From contig NZ_OY782755.1 in assembly GCF_963678165.1 (NCBI RefSeq), forward strand, positions 186,001 through 250,000: a stretch of 64,000 nucleotides of DNA. The letters are read 5' to 3'. Both the position numbers and the translations under genes were made by a program. Source of the DNA: an uncultured Acetobacteroides sp. Its GTDB lineage: Bacteria > Bacteroidota > Bacteroidia > Bacteroidales > ZOR0009. This document shows positions 38,701 through 46,744 of this stretch, in pieces (the first letter of the stretch is position 1; each line of letters starts with the position of its first letter). The notes below the pieces were generated by a model that was not told the origin of the DNA, did no database searches, and saw nothing but the letters and a program-made list of their open reading frames with translations.

Positions 38701-39374
38701 CAATTGTCTTGACTGCAAGTTTTTTCCGATTCTTCAAAAAACCATGTATTACCTTGACTATCTGTTATTCTAACATACTCTTGACTATTATCAAAATCAA
38801 TAATATTATTATCAGATGGAACTGTGGTGGCTTTTCTGTTTAAGAAGTTTATCCTAAAGGTTCCTGAGCATGTGGGTGTGTTAAATATATATTTATCAGA
38901 ATACATGTCTGTTCCGCAACACAACCACTTGTTGTAGTATTCTCTATAAGAATGTCCTTCATCAATATACTTTCCCATATCTACTTGATTTTTGGGAGCA
39001 TCTGGTTGGAAATTGTAAGAATAATCACATCTACCTAGCACCACTCGGGAAACAAGCCCTCCCGCATTTAAAAACCATCCTAACCCGACATTTGTAGCGG
39101 CATCACTAGTCTTTATCCCAGATGCATGATAGGTTATTGAAATTGGTATTTTCACAAATCCTGCATCCAAGTTGTAAATTGGGATCTCAATTTTTGGAAC
39201 CCCCGAACTTATGTCTACAGGAATTTCTCCATATCTCAAAAAGGCTGTGGCATTAGGCGAATTTGGAATTGTTTTAGGAAGGGTTACCTGTCCATAAGCA
39301 ATATAAATCGAAGAAAAGATAATCCAAAGGACTAATGATACCTTTAGTATTAAAGTTTTATTTTGTAAAAACAT
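35793..39374 (-). CDS. Secreted YD/SpvB-type partner protein with DUF5977-like and BACON domains
   Basis: The 1193-aa protein has a signal peptide (LKVSLVLWIIFSSIYIAYG-Q). The opening (PNATAFLRYGEIPVDISSGVPKIEIPIYNL..ITYHASGIKTSDAATNVGLGWFLNAGG) is typical of Bacteroidota proteins encoded just upstream of YD-repeat toxins and resembles the SpvB-type entry domain. A long AT-rich middle follows, then YDSFGRLMNVTELG (one YD unit, about 1010). Next comes a DUF5977-like stretch rich in ADADAKAQAEARDKGQAYANDNG (about 1080), and a C-terminal BACON domain (NTDWNIQGVPEWLSVSKTWGSGNATITMSP..), usually carbohydrate-binding. It is the first gene of the toxin operon and may help in secretion or surface attachment of the toxin shell. 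Confidence 0.75.
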   Translation of the reverse strand: MFLQNKTLILKVSLVLWIIFSSIYIAYGQVTLPKTIPNSPNATAFLRYGEIPVDISSGVPKIEIPIYNLDAGFVKIPISITYHASGIKTSDAATNVGLGWFLNAGGLVSRVVLGRCDYSYNFQPDAPKNQVDMGKYIDEGHSYREYYNKWLCCGTDMYSDKYIFNTPTCSGTFRINFLNRKATTVPSDNNIIDFDNSQEYVRITDSQGNTWFFEESEKTCSQDNCDGYPVMWYPSTWYITKVVNYNKTDSVIFNYSEDIANAFRADNLSRYLQYTSASAPCLNRSMCPVNSLNTYESSVNTNTFRIKLLKSICHKNKTISFKYSLDKKFSKVTQLDTIEISCINRKKIAVLYHSFFGNDMSICNKDARLRLDSLSFVNPDKIVEKETYKVKYNSMNLPPYFCNGCAGGASFIEDYWGYYNGTSSNISQTPAAVIESSKNLFREKYSNLLSQASDRLPNELYAKACIIESIEYPTGGKTVFEFESNYAQNAYTFSKDSIIGGLRVKRILNYLRSNLAAIKEYRYYAPSVAVISSDNYLKNCLLGQVSPVNNYYIRCEHPYYKILSNPIRPITNGNGSIVYYRLVDEIVKDENRIYGKTSYSFFSPQEEDQYSYFSGIDSPEVSISDYDCGSYSPLMNYKSTYEFSNGEYKLVELEENNYRRIERGTFNTGLAVIINNMYFDIDGTPHSNYTCIPNWWYETKANRDIWLLAENKKTEYSKDGLRCELYTLYEYDSRGQLRKRYLKTSSGKITKSNYSYSYDFCNQNPYDKMLNKNIITPIVEQVDSVDNKFIRSLKTNYIDWGNTVIAPQTIEETSDKGKYPKVLLRYWGYDSMGNPLSVSRGGNFTTSYLWGYSKSFPIAEIKNSQNKQIAYTSFEPHSSDGWDLTPITILPSEGTSGFYQALLPQGKTLTTPLLSEDDYWIEFFAKGLNNSSICINNVLYPLTNEYKFYKIKSSLSKKGSFSFSVFGSSCYLDEIRVYPLNAIVSTFTYDPMIGITSETDPSGKTVKYAYDSFGRLMNVTELGKLVSNYDYKYYNQAAGNGSFSSKSYSWTFSKNTCPAGYVGGGVVYTVPEGKYTSTISQADADAKAQAEARDKGQAYANDNGTCYYLNTNTSSVGIAPNPGLNSTLTITSNTDWNIQGVPEWLSVSKTWGSGNATITMSPTVAYDSSQKRRATLTLYSTNVSISKTIEVYQ

Positions 39375-39552
39375 ACGCTAACAGTTTGTTTGTTGAATAA
39401 TCTTTTAAAATAGGGTGGCATAATAGCAATTTTTTCCTGTGCATTCAACAGAAGTTGAACTTGCAGAGTACGCATGGTCTATGGCCAGGAAAAAGGAGGA
39501 ACTGCTGCGCTGCACCCGCTCCTCCCCATTGTAGAAAGGGTAAACCCTAGCT

Positions 39553-40377
39553 CTACATCTTCCTCTTCTTGAGCCGCAGCTCTATCCGCTGCGGGGTGCT
39601 GTCGGCAAGGACAAGCTGCTGGCTTTCTATATCGCAGGCAATTTTTTCGGCGGTTATGTTGTAGATGTCGAACTCGCGCTTGCTGTTGCGCACCTCGCCG
39701 GTTTTGCCGGTTTTGCGGTCGAGCAGCACGAAGGGCTTGCCGTCTACCGTTCTGGTGGTGGATAGCACTCGCACGCGGACGTTCTCCTCGGGTTTTCCGG
39801 TTTCGCTGTTGAGCACGGTGATGGTCGTCAGCCGCTCGGCGTACTCCTTCTTGCTGCGCACCTCGGTGTAGCCCTTGAACGCTTCGGGGTGGGTGAGGCT
39901 GATGATGTCGGCCACCATGTCCATCTCGTCGAGCATCCCCCTGCCCTCGTTTACCAGCTGCTCGAGCTCCGTGCGCTTTACCTTCTTGTCCGCGTTGTAG
40001 GCTTCCTGCTTGGCGTTGGCGGCGGTAAGCACCTGCATGTTGGCCTCTACGGTGGTGAGCAGCTCCTCGGTGACGTTGTAGGGAGCCAGACCGGCTACCA
40101 GGGGCAGGTTGTTCTGCTTGGTGAAGTAGAGCTCTTCGGCCTTTACGACGGCGAACAGCGGGGCAATCACCTTGTCGGTGGCGGTGCTTACGGCTACGCT
40201 AATGAGCTTATCCTCCGACTCGAGGTACACCATCAGCTTTTCGCCCTTGCCGATTAGCGCTTCGGCCTCGGTGACGAACTGCTTGGCCGCCGGAATGGCG
40301 CTGAGCGCATCGCAGCCTTTTACGTACTTGCTTACTCCCGTAATCATTCGGAAGAATACCTTGTTAACCTCTTTCAT
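39553..40377 (-). CDS. Cytoplasmic protein of unknown function, short copy of a duplicated gene
   Basis: The 274-aa protein is nearly identical to that at 27195-28130. It lacks 33 residues (from ELHTTRSEIK to LKLARENAA) through a clean 99-bp in-frame deletion next to the sequence CCGGCTACC, and ends KKRKM instead of KKRKGNNPS. The deletion removes two predicted helices but leaves both the N-terminal helical part and the C-terminal beta domain, so the gene may still be functional. Start, upstream region and orientation equal those of the long copy. Function unknown. Confidence 0.75.
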   Translation of the reverse strand: MKEVNKVFFRMITGVSKYVKGCDALSAIPAAKQFVTEAEALIGKGEKLMVYLESEDKLISVAVSTATDKVIAPLFAVVKAEELYFTKQNNLPLVAGLAPYNVTEELLTTVEANMQVLTAANAKQEAYNADKKVKRTELEQLVNEGRGMLDEMDMVADIISLTHPEAFKGYTEVRSKKEYAERLTTITVLNSETGKPEENVRVRVLSTTRTVDGKPFVLLDRKTGKTGEVRNSKREFDIYNITAEKIACDIESQQLVLADSTPQRIELRLKKRKM

Positions 40378-40659
40378 TCTACTAGTTTTTTTGGTTGGAT
40401 TTAGGACGTTTTTGTAATTGGTCTTCTATTTTGCGTTCTACTTAGGTTTTTGCTTTTCGGCTCGGGTGGCGCCCTCCGTTGCTGGCAGCATGCTGCAGGA
40501 GGATGCCAGTAGGATTTGCTTAACTTACTGCCTAAAGGTATAGCTTTGGTTTTTCTATTCTTACCCGTATTTATACCTGTTTTGGTAAAACAGGTATAAA
40601 TACGGGTATCGCCGAAAGAGAAGGGGGAACGTGCTTTTGTGAAGTGTACGCGGGGCTGC
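39559..40659. repeat. Direct long repeat flanking the YD-repeat locus, right copy
   Basis: Counterpart of 27213-28412. Upstream of the gene the copies share about 280 bp, including a palindrome that is intact here (40563-40607) and degraded in the left copy. Confidence 0.85.
40563..40607. repeat. Perfect 45-bp palindrome upstream of the short copy
   Basis: The 21-bp arms, starting ACCCGTATTTATACCTG, surround a GGT centre without mismatch. The left copy at about 28316-28360 has the same sequence with several arm mismatches. A shorter relative (ACCTGTTTTGGCAGAACAGG) lies near 1780. It could form a cruciform or be a dimer binding site; no T run follows, so it is not a typical terminator. Confidence 0.7.
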
Positions 40660-40729
40660 TTTTTTGGAGGAGAGGATTTATTGCTACTTTTACGACAATA
40701 AAGTATTACAGAATCTTAATATTAATTTC

Positions 40730-42334
40730 ATGAGAAGGCTGGCTCTTTTTTTAATTGTTTCCTCCCTATTTTTTGCTTCCTGCGAAAAGGATGAAGGGGA
40801 TAAGGGGTGTGTAAAGGATATCGCGTTTGCAACATCTAGCTCCATTATTTCTGCTAACGGTAGCTTTACGGAGGCAACCAAGTACAAGTACATGGTTATT
40901 GGCGAAAAACCTAATGTTTCGGAGGCCACAGGCGTTGTTTACTGCGATTCTGTGGGGGTATCTGCAAATTTCGCCTTTAGGGCATCTCGTTTATACTCCA
41001 ATACCACGTATTACCTAAAGGTGTTCTATCGCGATGCCAGCGGTAAAAGCGTTTATAGCAAAGAGTATACTGTAAGCACAAGAGATAACACAAATCCTAC
41101 AACCTTTGGTAAGGTAACCACGTGCGATACCCTTATAGATGGTAAGGAGCTCCACCAAATCAGCTACTCTTTTACGGCTGTTAGCGACTACCGCGATGCC
41201 GAGTTTGGGGTGTGCTACTGTAAGGCTACGTCCCCTGTTCCAACCCTTAGCGATAAGGTAATAAAGGGTACGCTTGGTAAAGATGGAGTCGTTTCTTGCG
41301 ACATGTCGGAGGTGAACTTTAATGAGATGGAAATCGCTCGCCCCTACTTCAAGAACGCGAAGGAGACGGTTTATGGGCCTATTGTTGCCTATTCCAAGTC
41401 ATCTTGGCAAACCTGCGGCATCTTTCCTGGGCTGCCTTGTAAAGACCCAAGTATCATAACCGTAAACGGGAAGGGCTACGTATTCGTTGGTTATAACCCC
41501 GATCAATCTAAACATACGTCCTCAGGGGATATTTGGGTAGTTGATGATATGTGGTGCTTTGATAGCCAAACATTCGCGTGGAGTAAGGAAGCATCCCTTA
41601 ATAATATAGTGAGTAGTGGATATCGCATTTCGATGAAAACGGCGGAGACTTCTAAGGGCTTCCTATTCTTCAAAGGGGGAGACTATTCTGGAAGATCCTT
41701 CAATCAATTCTTCTCTTACGATATTGCCAATAAGCAGTATACCGAGATACTACCCAATGGTATTCCTGAAAACGTATGGAAGTACTCGTGGGGTAGCGAC
41801 GGTTTTTCGTATAATGGCAAATCCTATGTCGTTCTATATATGGGAGGGTATACAAATTATGAAAATGATCCTAAGGGCACATTCATCTACAGCTACGATG
41901 AGGCCAATAGAGCATTTACGCTTGAGTCGAACAATCCGGATAGAACCGGAGTTGGCGATGTTGCCTTCTTTAGGCGTGGTGAAAATATTTACGTAGGGTC
42001 TGGCTATTACACCGTATTTGGAGCAATATATGCGCAAGATTTTTGGTCGTACAATATTGCTACAAAAGCCTGGACAAAGCTAAAGGATGCTCCTGTTAAG
42101 AATTTTAAGCGTTCATTTACCTACAAGAACAGGTGTTTCGCAATTGATAACGATAGAAATTTATACGAGTATAAGCCCGATAGCGACACTTGGGTCCTAC
42201 TTGAATGTATTAAAGGCTCAGCTGAAGGGATTATGGTATTTGATAGCGGCATCTACATGCTCTCTATGAAGGCTGAAAAGAAAGGCAATGATTTCGAGTA
42301 TGTGACCCTTATAAAAAAATGTTTATCAATTTAG
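40730..42334 (+). CDS. Lipoprotein with Fn3-like and Kelch-type beta-propeller domains
   Basis: ATG 40730 is preferred over upstream in-frame starts because it yields the lipoprotein signal MRRLALFLIVSSLFFASC; the protein is then 534 aa. Residues about 20-225 hold two Fn3-like domains (NTTYYLKVFYRDASGKSVYSK). From about 225 to the end come Kelch-like blades with repeated pattern (GKGYVFVGYNPD...WCFDSQTFAWSKEASL; NFVGSGYYT..FWSYNIATKAWTKLKDAP), suggesting a six- or seven-bladed propeller for binding or display. Similar lipoproteins are common on Bacteroidota surfaces, with unknown ligands. The N-terminal part is related to the lipoprotein at 2021. A strong terminator follows. Confidence 0.8.
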   Translation: MRRLALFLIVSSLFFASCEKDEGDKGCVKDIAFATSSSIISANGSFTEATKYKYMVIGEKPNVSEATGVVYCDSVGVSANFAFRASRLYSNTTYYLKVFYRDASGKSVYSKEYTVSTRDNTNPTTFGKVTTCDTLIDGKELHQISYSFTAVSDYRDAEFGVCYCKATSPVPTLSDKVIKGTLGKDGVVSCDMSEVNFNEMEIARPYFKNAKETVYGPIVAYSKSSWQTCGIFPGLPCKDPSIITVNGKGYVFVGYNPDQSKHTSSGDIWVVDDMWCFDSQTFAWSKEASLNNIVSSGYRISMKTAETSKGFLFFKGGDYSGRSFNQFFSYDIANKQYTEILPNGIPENVWKYSWGSDGFSYNGKSYVVLYMGGYTNYENDPKGTFIYSYDEANRAFTLESNNPDRTGVGDVAFFRRGENIYVGSGYYTVFGAIYAQDFWSYNIATKAWTKLKDAPVKNFKRSFTYKNRCFAIDNDRNLYEYKPDSDTWVLLECIKGSAEGIMVFDSGIYMLSMKAEKKGNDFEYVTLIKKCLSI

Positions 42335-42370
42335 GATGAGCCCTATTTTTAATAGCACGAAATAACTGAT

Positions 42371-42403
42371 GCCCGGTAGAGCCGACTCTATCGGGCTTTT
42401 TTT
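42371..42403 (+). terminator. Terminator of the Kelch-type lipoprotein gene
   Basis: Stem GCCCGGTAGAG / CTCTATCGGGC, loop CCGA, then seven T. Confidence 0.9.
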
Positions 42404-43126
42404 ACAAAAAAGCAGCCCATAAAGCGCAGCCTTGGTGATAACCATTACGGTTGGAGGATTTGGTTGCTTGGGCGTAGCGAGGGAGGCGAAGCGCTGCGGG
42501 GGTAACCGCTTCGCAAATCCGATTCACCCCCAATCCCCCTCTCTCCGAATGGCGCTGGCAAGCCTGCCCATACCGTAAGCGCCTATACTTGCCATTCGCA
42601 AAGAGGGGGCCGCGGCACGGATATAAGCTGCAGCATATTCGGAGCGCTGGAAGTCCTCTCTTTTAGCCGAGCAGGCGTCGCCTGAGTAAAGGAGGTAGAA
42701 GCCGCAACGCTCTTTTGCTGGTTAACCAACCACTCGGCTAAGAGAGGGGATTTAGGGGTGAGTTGAAAATGGGCTTTCCAAGGGGTGCTGGCGATGTCGG
42801 CCTCCTAAAGACTCCAGCAGCTGCCGCTACTCCTGGTAGGGCAGCCCCTCAAGTTCAAGCCTTGGTGATAGTCTTTACGGACGGAGGTATTGGTTGCTAG
42901 ATGGTAGCGGAGGAGACGAAGTTCTGCGGGGGGAATGATGTGGAGTACGAGCTGGTCGTTTAACGGCGATTAAAGACCGCTACTTAAGCTTGATGGAGAA
43001 GGAATGTTGAATCGGAGAAATAGGAATGCACCTCTTTGATATCCTTAAAATGATGTACTAAGTAGCTGGTGGAATAGCTTACATGCGAAAAAGAGAAATG
43101 ATGGCTGAATGATTTTTTATTTGGTT
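42404..43126. repeat. Gene-free stretch with the fifth TIR-bounded element
   Basis: 42520-42765 is a complete copy of the 245-bp element seen four times in 22.8-23.9 kb. 42770-42990 carries decayed parts of the dispersed repeat found at 10060-10350 and 44060-44450. No gene is seen. Confidence 0.65.
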
Positions 43127-43900
43127 CTAATACTTTTGAACTTTCATATCAAAAAGAATTCTATCGGCATTGATCGCTTTAATTTTGATAATGCCAACTT
43201 TTCCTTCAGCAGTTTTGAATGTAACTGTTAGTGGAAATTCTAGAGAACCGATAGCACTTTCGTCATTAACCACATTCAAATTTTTGATAGAGGAGTCATC
43301 AACTAGAGCATCAAAAGCCTTAACGTCAAATCTGTTTTTGTAGTTTTGAACAAGGGTTTTTTTAGGGTTGCTAAGTGTGATTTTATCAGCCTGATCTGGG
43401 CTTTCAAAATAGATAAAAGCCGATTGGCTACCGTAGTATATAAGGTCGATGTCTTTAGATGCATCTTTTGCTTCTGCATCTTTGTAGACTTTGCCCGTTT
43501 TTACAGATAAGCAACGTCCCATCTTAGTGTCACCTGCAACTTGCGAAAGTTCAACATCCTTAAATAGGGCAATGCCATTTAGGCCTTCAACTTTTACGGT
43601 TTTCGTTAGCTCTTTAGTTTCAGAACCATTGGTTGCTTTTAGCGTAATGGTGAAATCTCCAGCTTTATCAACAATAACTTTTGCAGGAGTTTGATCTTTA
43701 CATGTAGCAACGCTTGATCCTTCACCAAATACCCATTCGAAAGATGTTGCAGATGTTGATTTATTTACAATTGTAATTTCTGCATTAGGAGATTTCCCTG
43801 TAACAACAACATCAAAATTGGGGGTTAAAGTTTCTCCATCTTTGGAGCAAGAAGAAAAAATAGCAGCTAAACCGATTAAAAATAGTAATTTACTTTTCAT
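43127..43900 (-). CDS. PKD-domain lipoprotein
   Basis: Start ATG 43900 gives a lipoprotein signal (MKSKLLFLIGLAAIFSSC), so ten upstream codons are dropped; 257 aa. A PKD domain occupies about 25-110 (ITIVNKSTSATSFEWVFGEGSSV..PAKVIVDKAGDFTITLKATNGSETKELTKTVKV). The rest is a beta-rich domain of unknown type with YYGSQSAFIYFESPDQADKI and a C-terminal VGIIKIKAINADRILFDMKVQ. PKD modules normally mediate protein or carbohydrate contacts at the surface. A TACCTTTG box on the minus strand at 43946-43939 fits the -7 promoter element. Function unknown. Confidence 0.8.
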   Translation of the reverse strand: MKSKLLFLIGLAAIFSSCSKDGETLTPNFDVVVTGKSPNAEITIVNKSTSATSFEWVFGEGSSVATCKDQTPAKVIVDKAGDFTITLKATNGSETKELTKTVKVEGLNGIALFKDVELSQVAGDTKMGRCLSVKTGKVYKDAEAKDASKDIDLIYYGSQSAFIYFESPDQADKITLSNPKKTLVQNYKNRFDVKAFDALVDDSSIKNLNVVNDESAIGSLEFPLTVTFKTAEGKVGIIKIKAINADRILFDMKVQKY

Positions 43901-44522
43901 AAGATAAAATTTGAATTTTTCAGCCAACATTTCTGCAACAAAGGTAGCTATATATGATGAACCAACTGGCCCTAATGCTTACAAAATGGTTTGAATATTA
44001 AGAATTGAGCGTATCGTCCTCGCTCATAGCCATCAGACTAAGAAATTTGTACTTTAGCGCGTGAGCCCCCTCACTACGCCTAGTTTGGCGAGGCCTCTGG
44101 TCGTATTCGGAGGCGGAAGGTATTGATTAGCGGTAAGCTTTTCAAGGGGTCCAGCGATGTCGACCTCCTGCTTGCCGTAGTCTGCCAAAACGCTCAAGGC
44201 TAGACGAAGCTTAGCTACGCTGAGCTTGCACTTCGTGCTCGGTTGCAGCTTCGAATTTGCTAAGTAGCGGGTTACAGACCTCAATCAAAAGTAGCAAAAA
44301 AGTAAAGCGCAACCGTTGGTATGACTGCGCTTTTATGTGGTGGTGCAGGCTTGCCGTTTAATGGCGGTCAAAGGGCGCTACTTATGTTCGATGGAATTGC
44401 AAATTCCGCCGAGCCTCGTGCGTTGAATTAGACTACGGTGAACTAGGGAATAAAAATCTCGAAACCAACAATGCAACGGCAATTTTTTATACCATGTGTT
44501 ATGGGTTGTTGCTTGTTCAGCC
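43901..44522. repeat. Gene-free stretch: best preserved copy of a dispersed repeat
   Basis: About 44060-44450 contains, in order, GGAGGCGGAAGGTATTGATT, the hairpin AAAGCGCAACC../..GACTGCGCTTTT (about 44313-44333), GGCGGTCAAAGGGCGCTACT and GCCGAGCCTCGTGCGTTGAA. Parts of this order recur at 10040-10350, 28465-28600, 31525-31620 and 5626-5650. Confidence 0.6.
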
Positions 44523-45380
44523 TTACTTCGAAGCTGATTCTAATTTTTCAATCTTATTATTTTGCACTTTTATAATTTGTTTCAGTTCTTCAATCGCTTT
44601 ATTCTGCTCAATCATATAAAGTGTCATTTCCTCCATTTTCTGTAAAAGTTTTGAATTCAAGTCTCCCAATTTCGTTCCATTTTTCTCCATCTCTTTCGCC
44701 GGAGCTATCTCAGGCAAATGTTTTTGTTCTTTCACAAACTTTTCTAGTTCGTTTAACGGAATTAGTTTATAACCCTTTTCAAAAACAAAATCAGCGCCAT
44801 TAAGGTCAACCTTTATTTCTCTCGCTCTTATTGTACCAATGACATCAAGTGGATATTGTGGATTTGACGTTCCAATACCAACATTACTCGATAAATAAAT
44901 AGGAAACCTTGTACTATTTGTACCAATAACATTACCTGAAATCAAAATCTTTCCATTTATATTGTCTATTGGAGCAAATTGGGGGTTATCCAGAACTACT
45001 ATATTATGTCCATCTGTCGTAATATTAAGATTAGTGGGTACATCTATACCTACAAAATGCACATCTAAGACATAGATTCCATTGGTTGTTGTTCCTCCTC
45101 TTATTTCAGCAACATGATTGTTATTGTAAAACAGATTATTTACTATATTAATTGATCCGCCTTGAGAATACCCCATCAACGAAATGAACATTGTTAAATC
45201 AGTAACCTTATTACTTCCGCTAATTCCAGATAAATTGACCATTGCACTGGTTTGCCATGTTCCTTCAATTATCCTATACCATCCATCTCCATTAGATAAT
45301 GTAACTTGTTTTGTCGTTTGAGAATTTGCAATTTGCGCCAAACTTAATAAAATCAGGCTAATTAAAAGTTGTCTTTTCAT
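44523..45380 (-). CDS. Secreted tail-fibre-like protein with C-terminal coiled coil
   Basis: ATG 45380 gives a signal peptide (MKRQLLISLILLSLAQIANS-Q), so 18 upstream codons are dropped; 285 aa. A beta-rich N-terminal part (GSNKVTDLTMFISLMGYSQGGSINIV) is followed by NVGIGTSNPQYPLDVIGTIRA, a motif repeatedly found in Bacteroidota proteins annotated as tail-fibre or S74-like. The C-terminal 100 residues form a helical stem (LNELEKFVKEQKHLPEIAPAKEMEKNG...MIEQNKAIEELKQIIKVQNNKIEKLES). Trimerisation by the coiled coil is likely. A TAACTTTG box at 45470-45463 fits the -7 element. It is not part of a phage: no phage genes lie near. Confidence 0.75.
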   Translation of the reverse strand: MKRQLLISLILLSLAQIANSQTTKQVTLSNGDGWYRIIEGTWQTSAMVNLSGISGSNKVTDLTMFISLMGYSQGGSINIVNNLFYNNNHVAEIRGGTTTNGIYVLDVHFVGIDVPTNLNITTDGHNIVVLDNPQFAPIDNINGKILISGNVIGTNSTRFPIYLSSNVGIGTSNPQYPLDVIGTIRAREIKVDLNGADFVFEKGYKLIPLNELEKFVKEQKHLPEIAPAKEMEKNGTKLGDLNSKLLQKMEEMTLYMIEQNKAIEELKQIIKVQNNKIEKLESASK

Positions 45381-46744
45381 TGTCTTTTGTTTTATGATTT
45401 GCTTAATCTTTCGAAGTACTGTCTCTTTCTGCAATAACCCATAACTCGTTTATATATGCAACAAAGTTACCTAATATATCCCTATATGGGTGTATATGTG
45501 CAGCTCTAGCGTCTTTTTACCTACTATCCAGCAAACCCACCACCCCGAACAGGGCATAAACGAAGTGCTACCATGCTTACCTTAGGCTTACGGCTATAAG
45601 TAGGCGGACAATTTAGCGATTATACGCTGCAGTTGTGCGGCAGGGGCAGGTTTATTTTAGCTTAGCCAATAAAAGGCCAAGCCTTGCCGCCGCTACGTGA
45701 AGGTATTTATAGCCGCCAGGCTATAGCGGCAACCGCAGGTGCCCCTAGGCAAAGAGCCCGTCCGCCCCATAGCCCTGTAAGGGCGCTATCAACGAGCATT
45801 GATGCCTGCGCATCTATGCACCATTGCGGGTTTGGCGGTTGGGGGCAGTACTACGATCGAGGCCAGAATGCGCTGTATTAGCTTAAACCACTATCTAGTG
45901 AGCTAAACAGTAGTGTTAAACATGCTGATTTTGCTGCAAAACTAGATAGATCGCTGATATACATACACTAGTGCCTAAATACAATCGAAATAAACACGCG
46001 ATACATACCAAAAAACAGCGAAATATTTACACAAGTAAAGAAACTTGTAATATATTGGCGGTTACTTTTCCACTTTTGGGTAACACCTCTACGGTTTTGG
46101 CAATCACTTAGCCCCATTTCACAAACACTATTGCAATTTTCATCAACACTATGCCCCAATTGGGGCGCACTGCCTGCCAAAACTCGGTAAACAGCTACAA
46201 AAACGGCGAAGCATTACCCAAAAACGGGAGAGCCGCCTGTCCTTTGCCCCTCACCGGCTTTACTTTTGCCATTACTGGGGCAGCTTTGGGCATCAGCCTT
46301 CAAGCTTTGGGCATTACTCCACGAGTTTTGAGGATCACCTCCTCGATTTTGAGCAACAGCTTCCCGAAATTGGGCGTTAGCTCGCGCCAAATGCTGCACA
46401 CTCGGTGGCGATAACAGCGTTACACCTGTTCTTTGCCTCGTACAATGCTTGGCAGCAGCCTCACACTTTGTCCTTTTACCATTACATCAGCATAAAACAC
46501 AAGCACCACCTCAAAAAAGAGTATCACATTCGTCTTGATGCAGGACAACACCCCATTTTTCTGTTGCAGAATGCTGCGATTTATATCGAATAACACCACC
46601 TTCGTCCTTTATCTTTCTACTTCTAGCGCCATGCCCTTTAGCGCTTGGCCGATTTTCGCTAAGTTCGATGGCGTAAATTGCGGATGATGGCATACCCTGC
46701 CATGCCGCGTAGCCTATCAGCAGAAAACAAAAAAGCATTCGATA
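45381..46744. other. 1.36-kb gene-free stretch including a 21-bp periodic array
   Basis: About 45510-45635 is a decayed copy of 22488-22610. About 45700-45860 has GC-rich imperfect hairpins (TAGCCGCCAGGCTATAGCGG). 46066-46401 is the 21-bp array described separately. Several overlapping frames are open across the array in both strands, but none has a supported start and ribosome-binding context. Confidence 0.6.
46066..46401. repeat. Sixteen degenerate 21-bp units in exact register (array A)
   Basis: Cutting the sequence every 21 bases from 46066 gives 16 units without a single insertion or deletion. Each has four to five A/T bases at its centre (positions 9-13) between G/C bases, as in CTCTACGGTTTTGGCAATCA, TATGCCCCAATTGGGGCGCA and CCTTCAAGCTTTGGGCATTA (first 20 bases). 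Unit ends are mostly CAC, TAC or CAG. Some centres are symmetric (GCCCCAATTGGGGC). Read in frame, the units are heptads of the type xxxFGxH over 98 codons from 46087, but no start codon leads into them. Confidence 0.7.

Noticed and set aside
44523-45380. Prophage tail fibre
   Set aside because: The protein has a Sec signal peptide and no phage genes lie around it; the tail-fibre-like motif is common in Bacteroidota surface proteins.
46151-46414. Small protein MPQLGRT... on the plus strand
   Set aside because: Three frames of the 21-bp array are open. This one has no ribosome-binding context or domain, and the periodicity alone explains the lack of stops.
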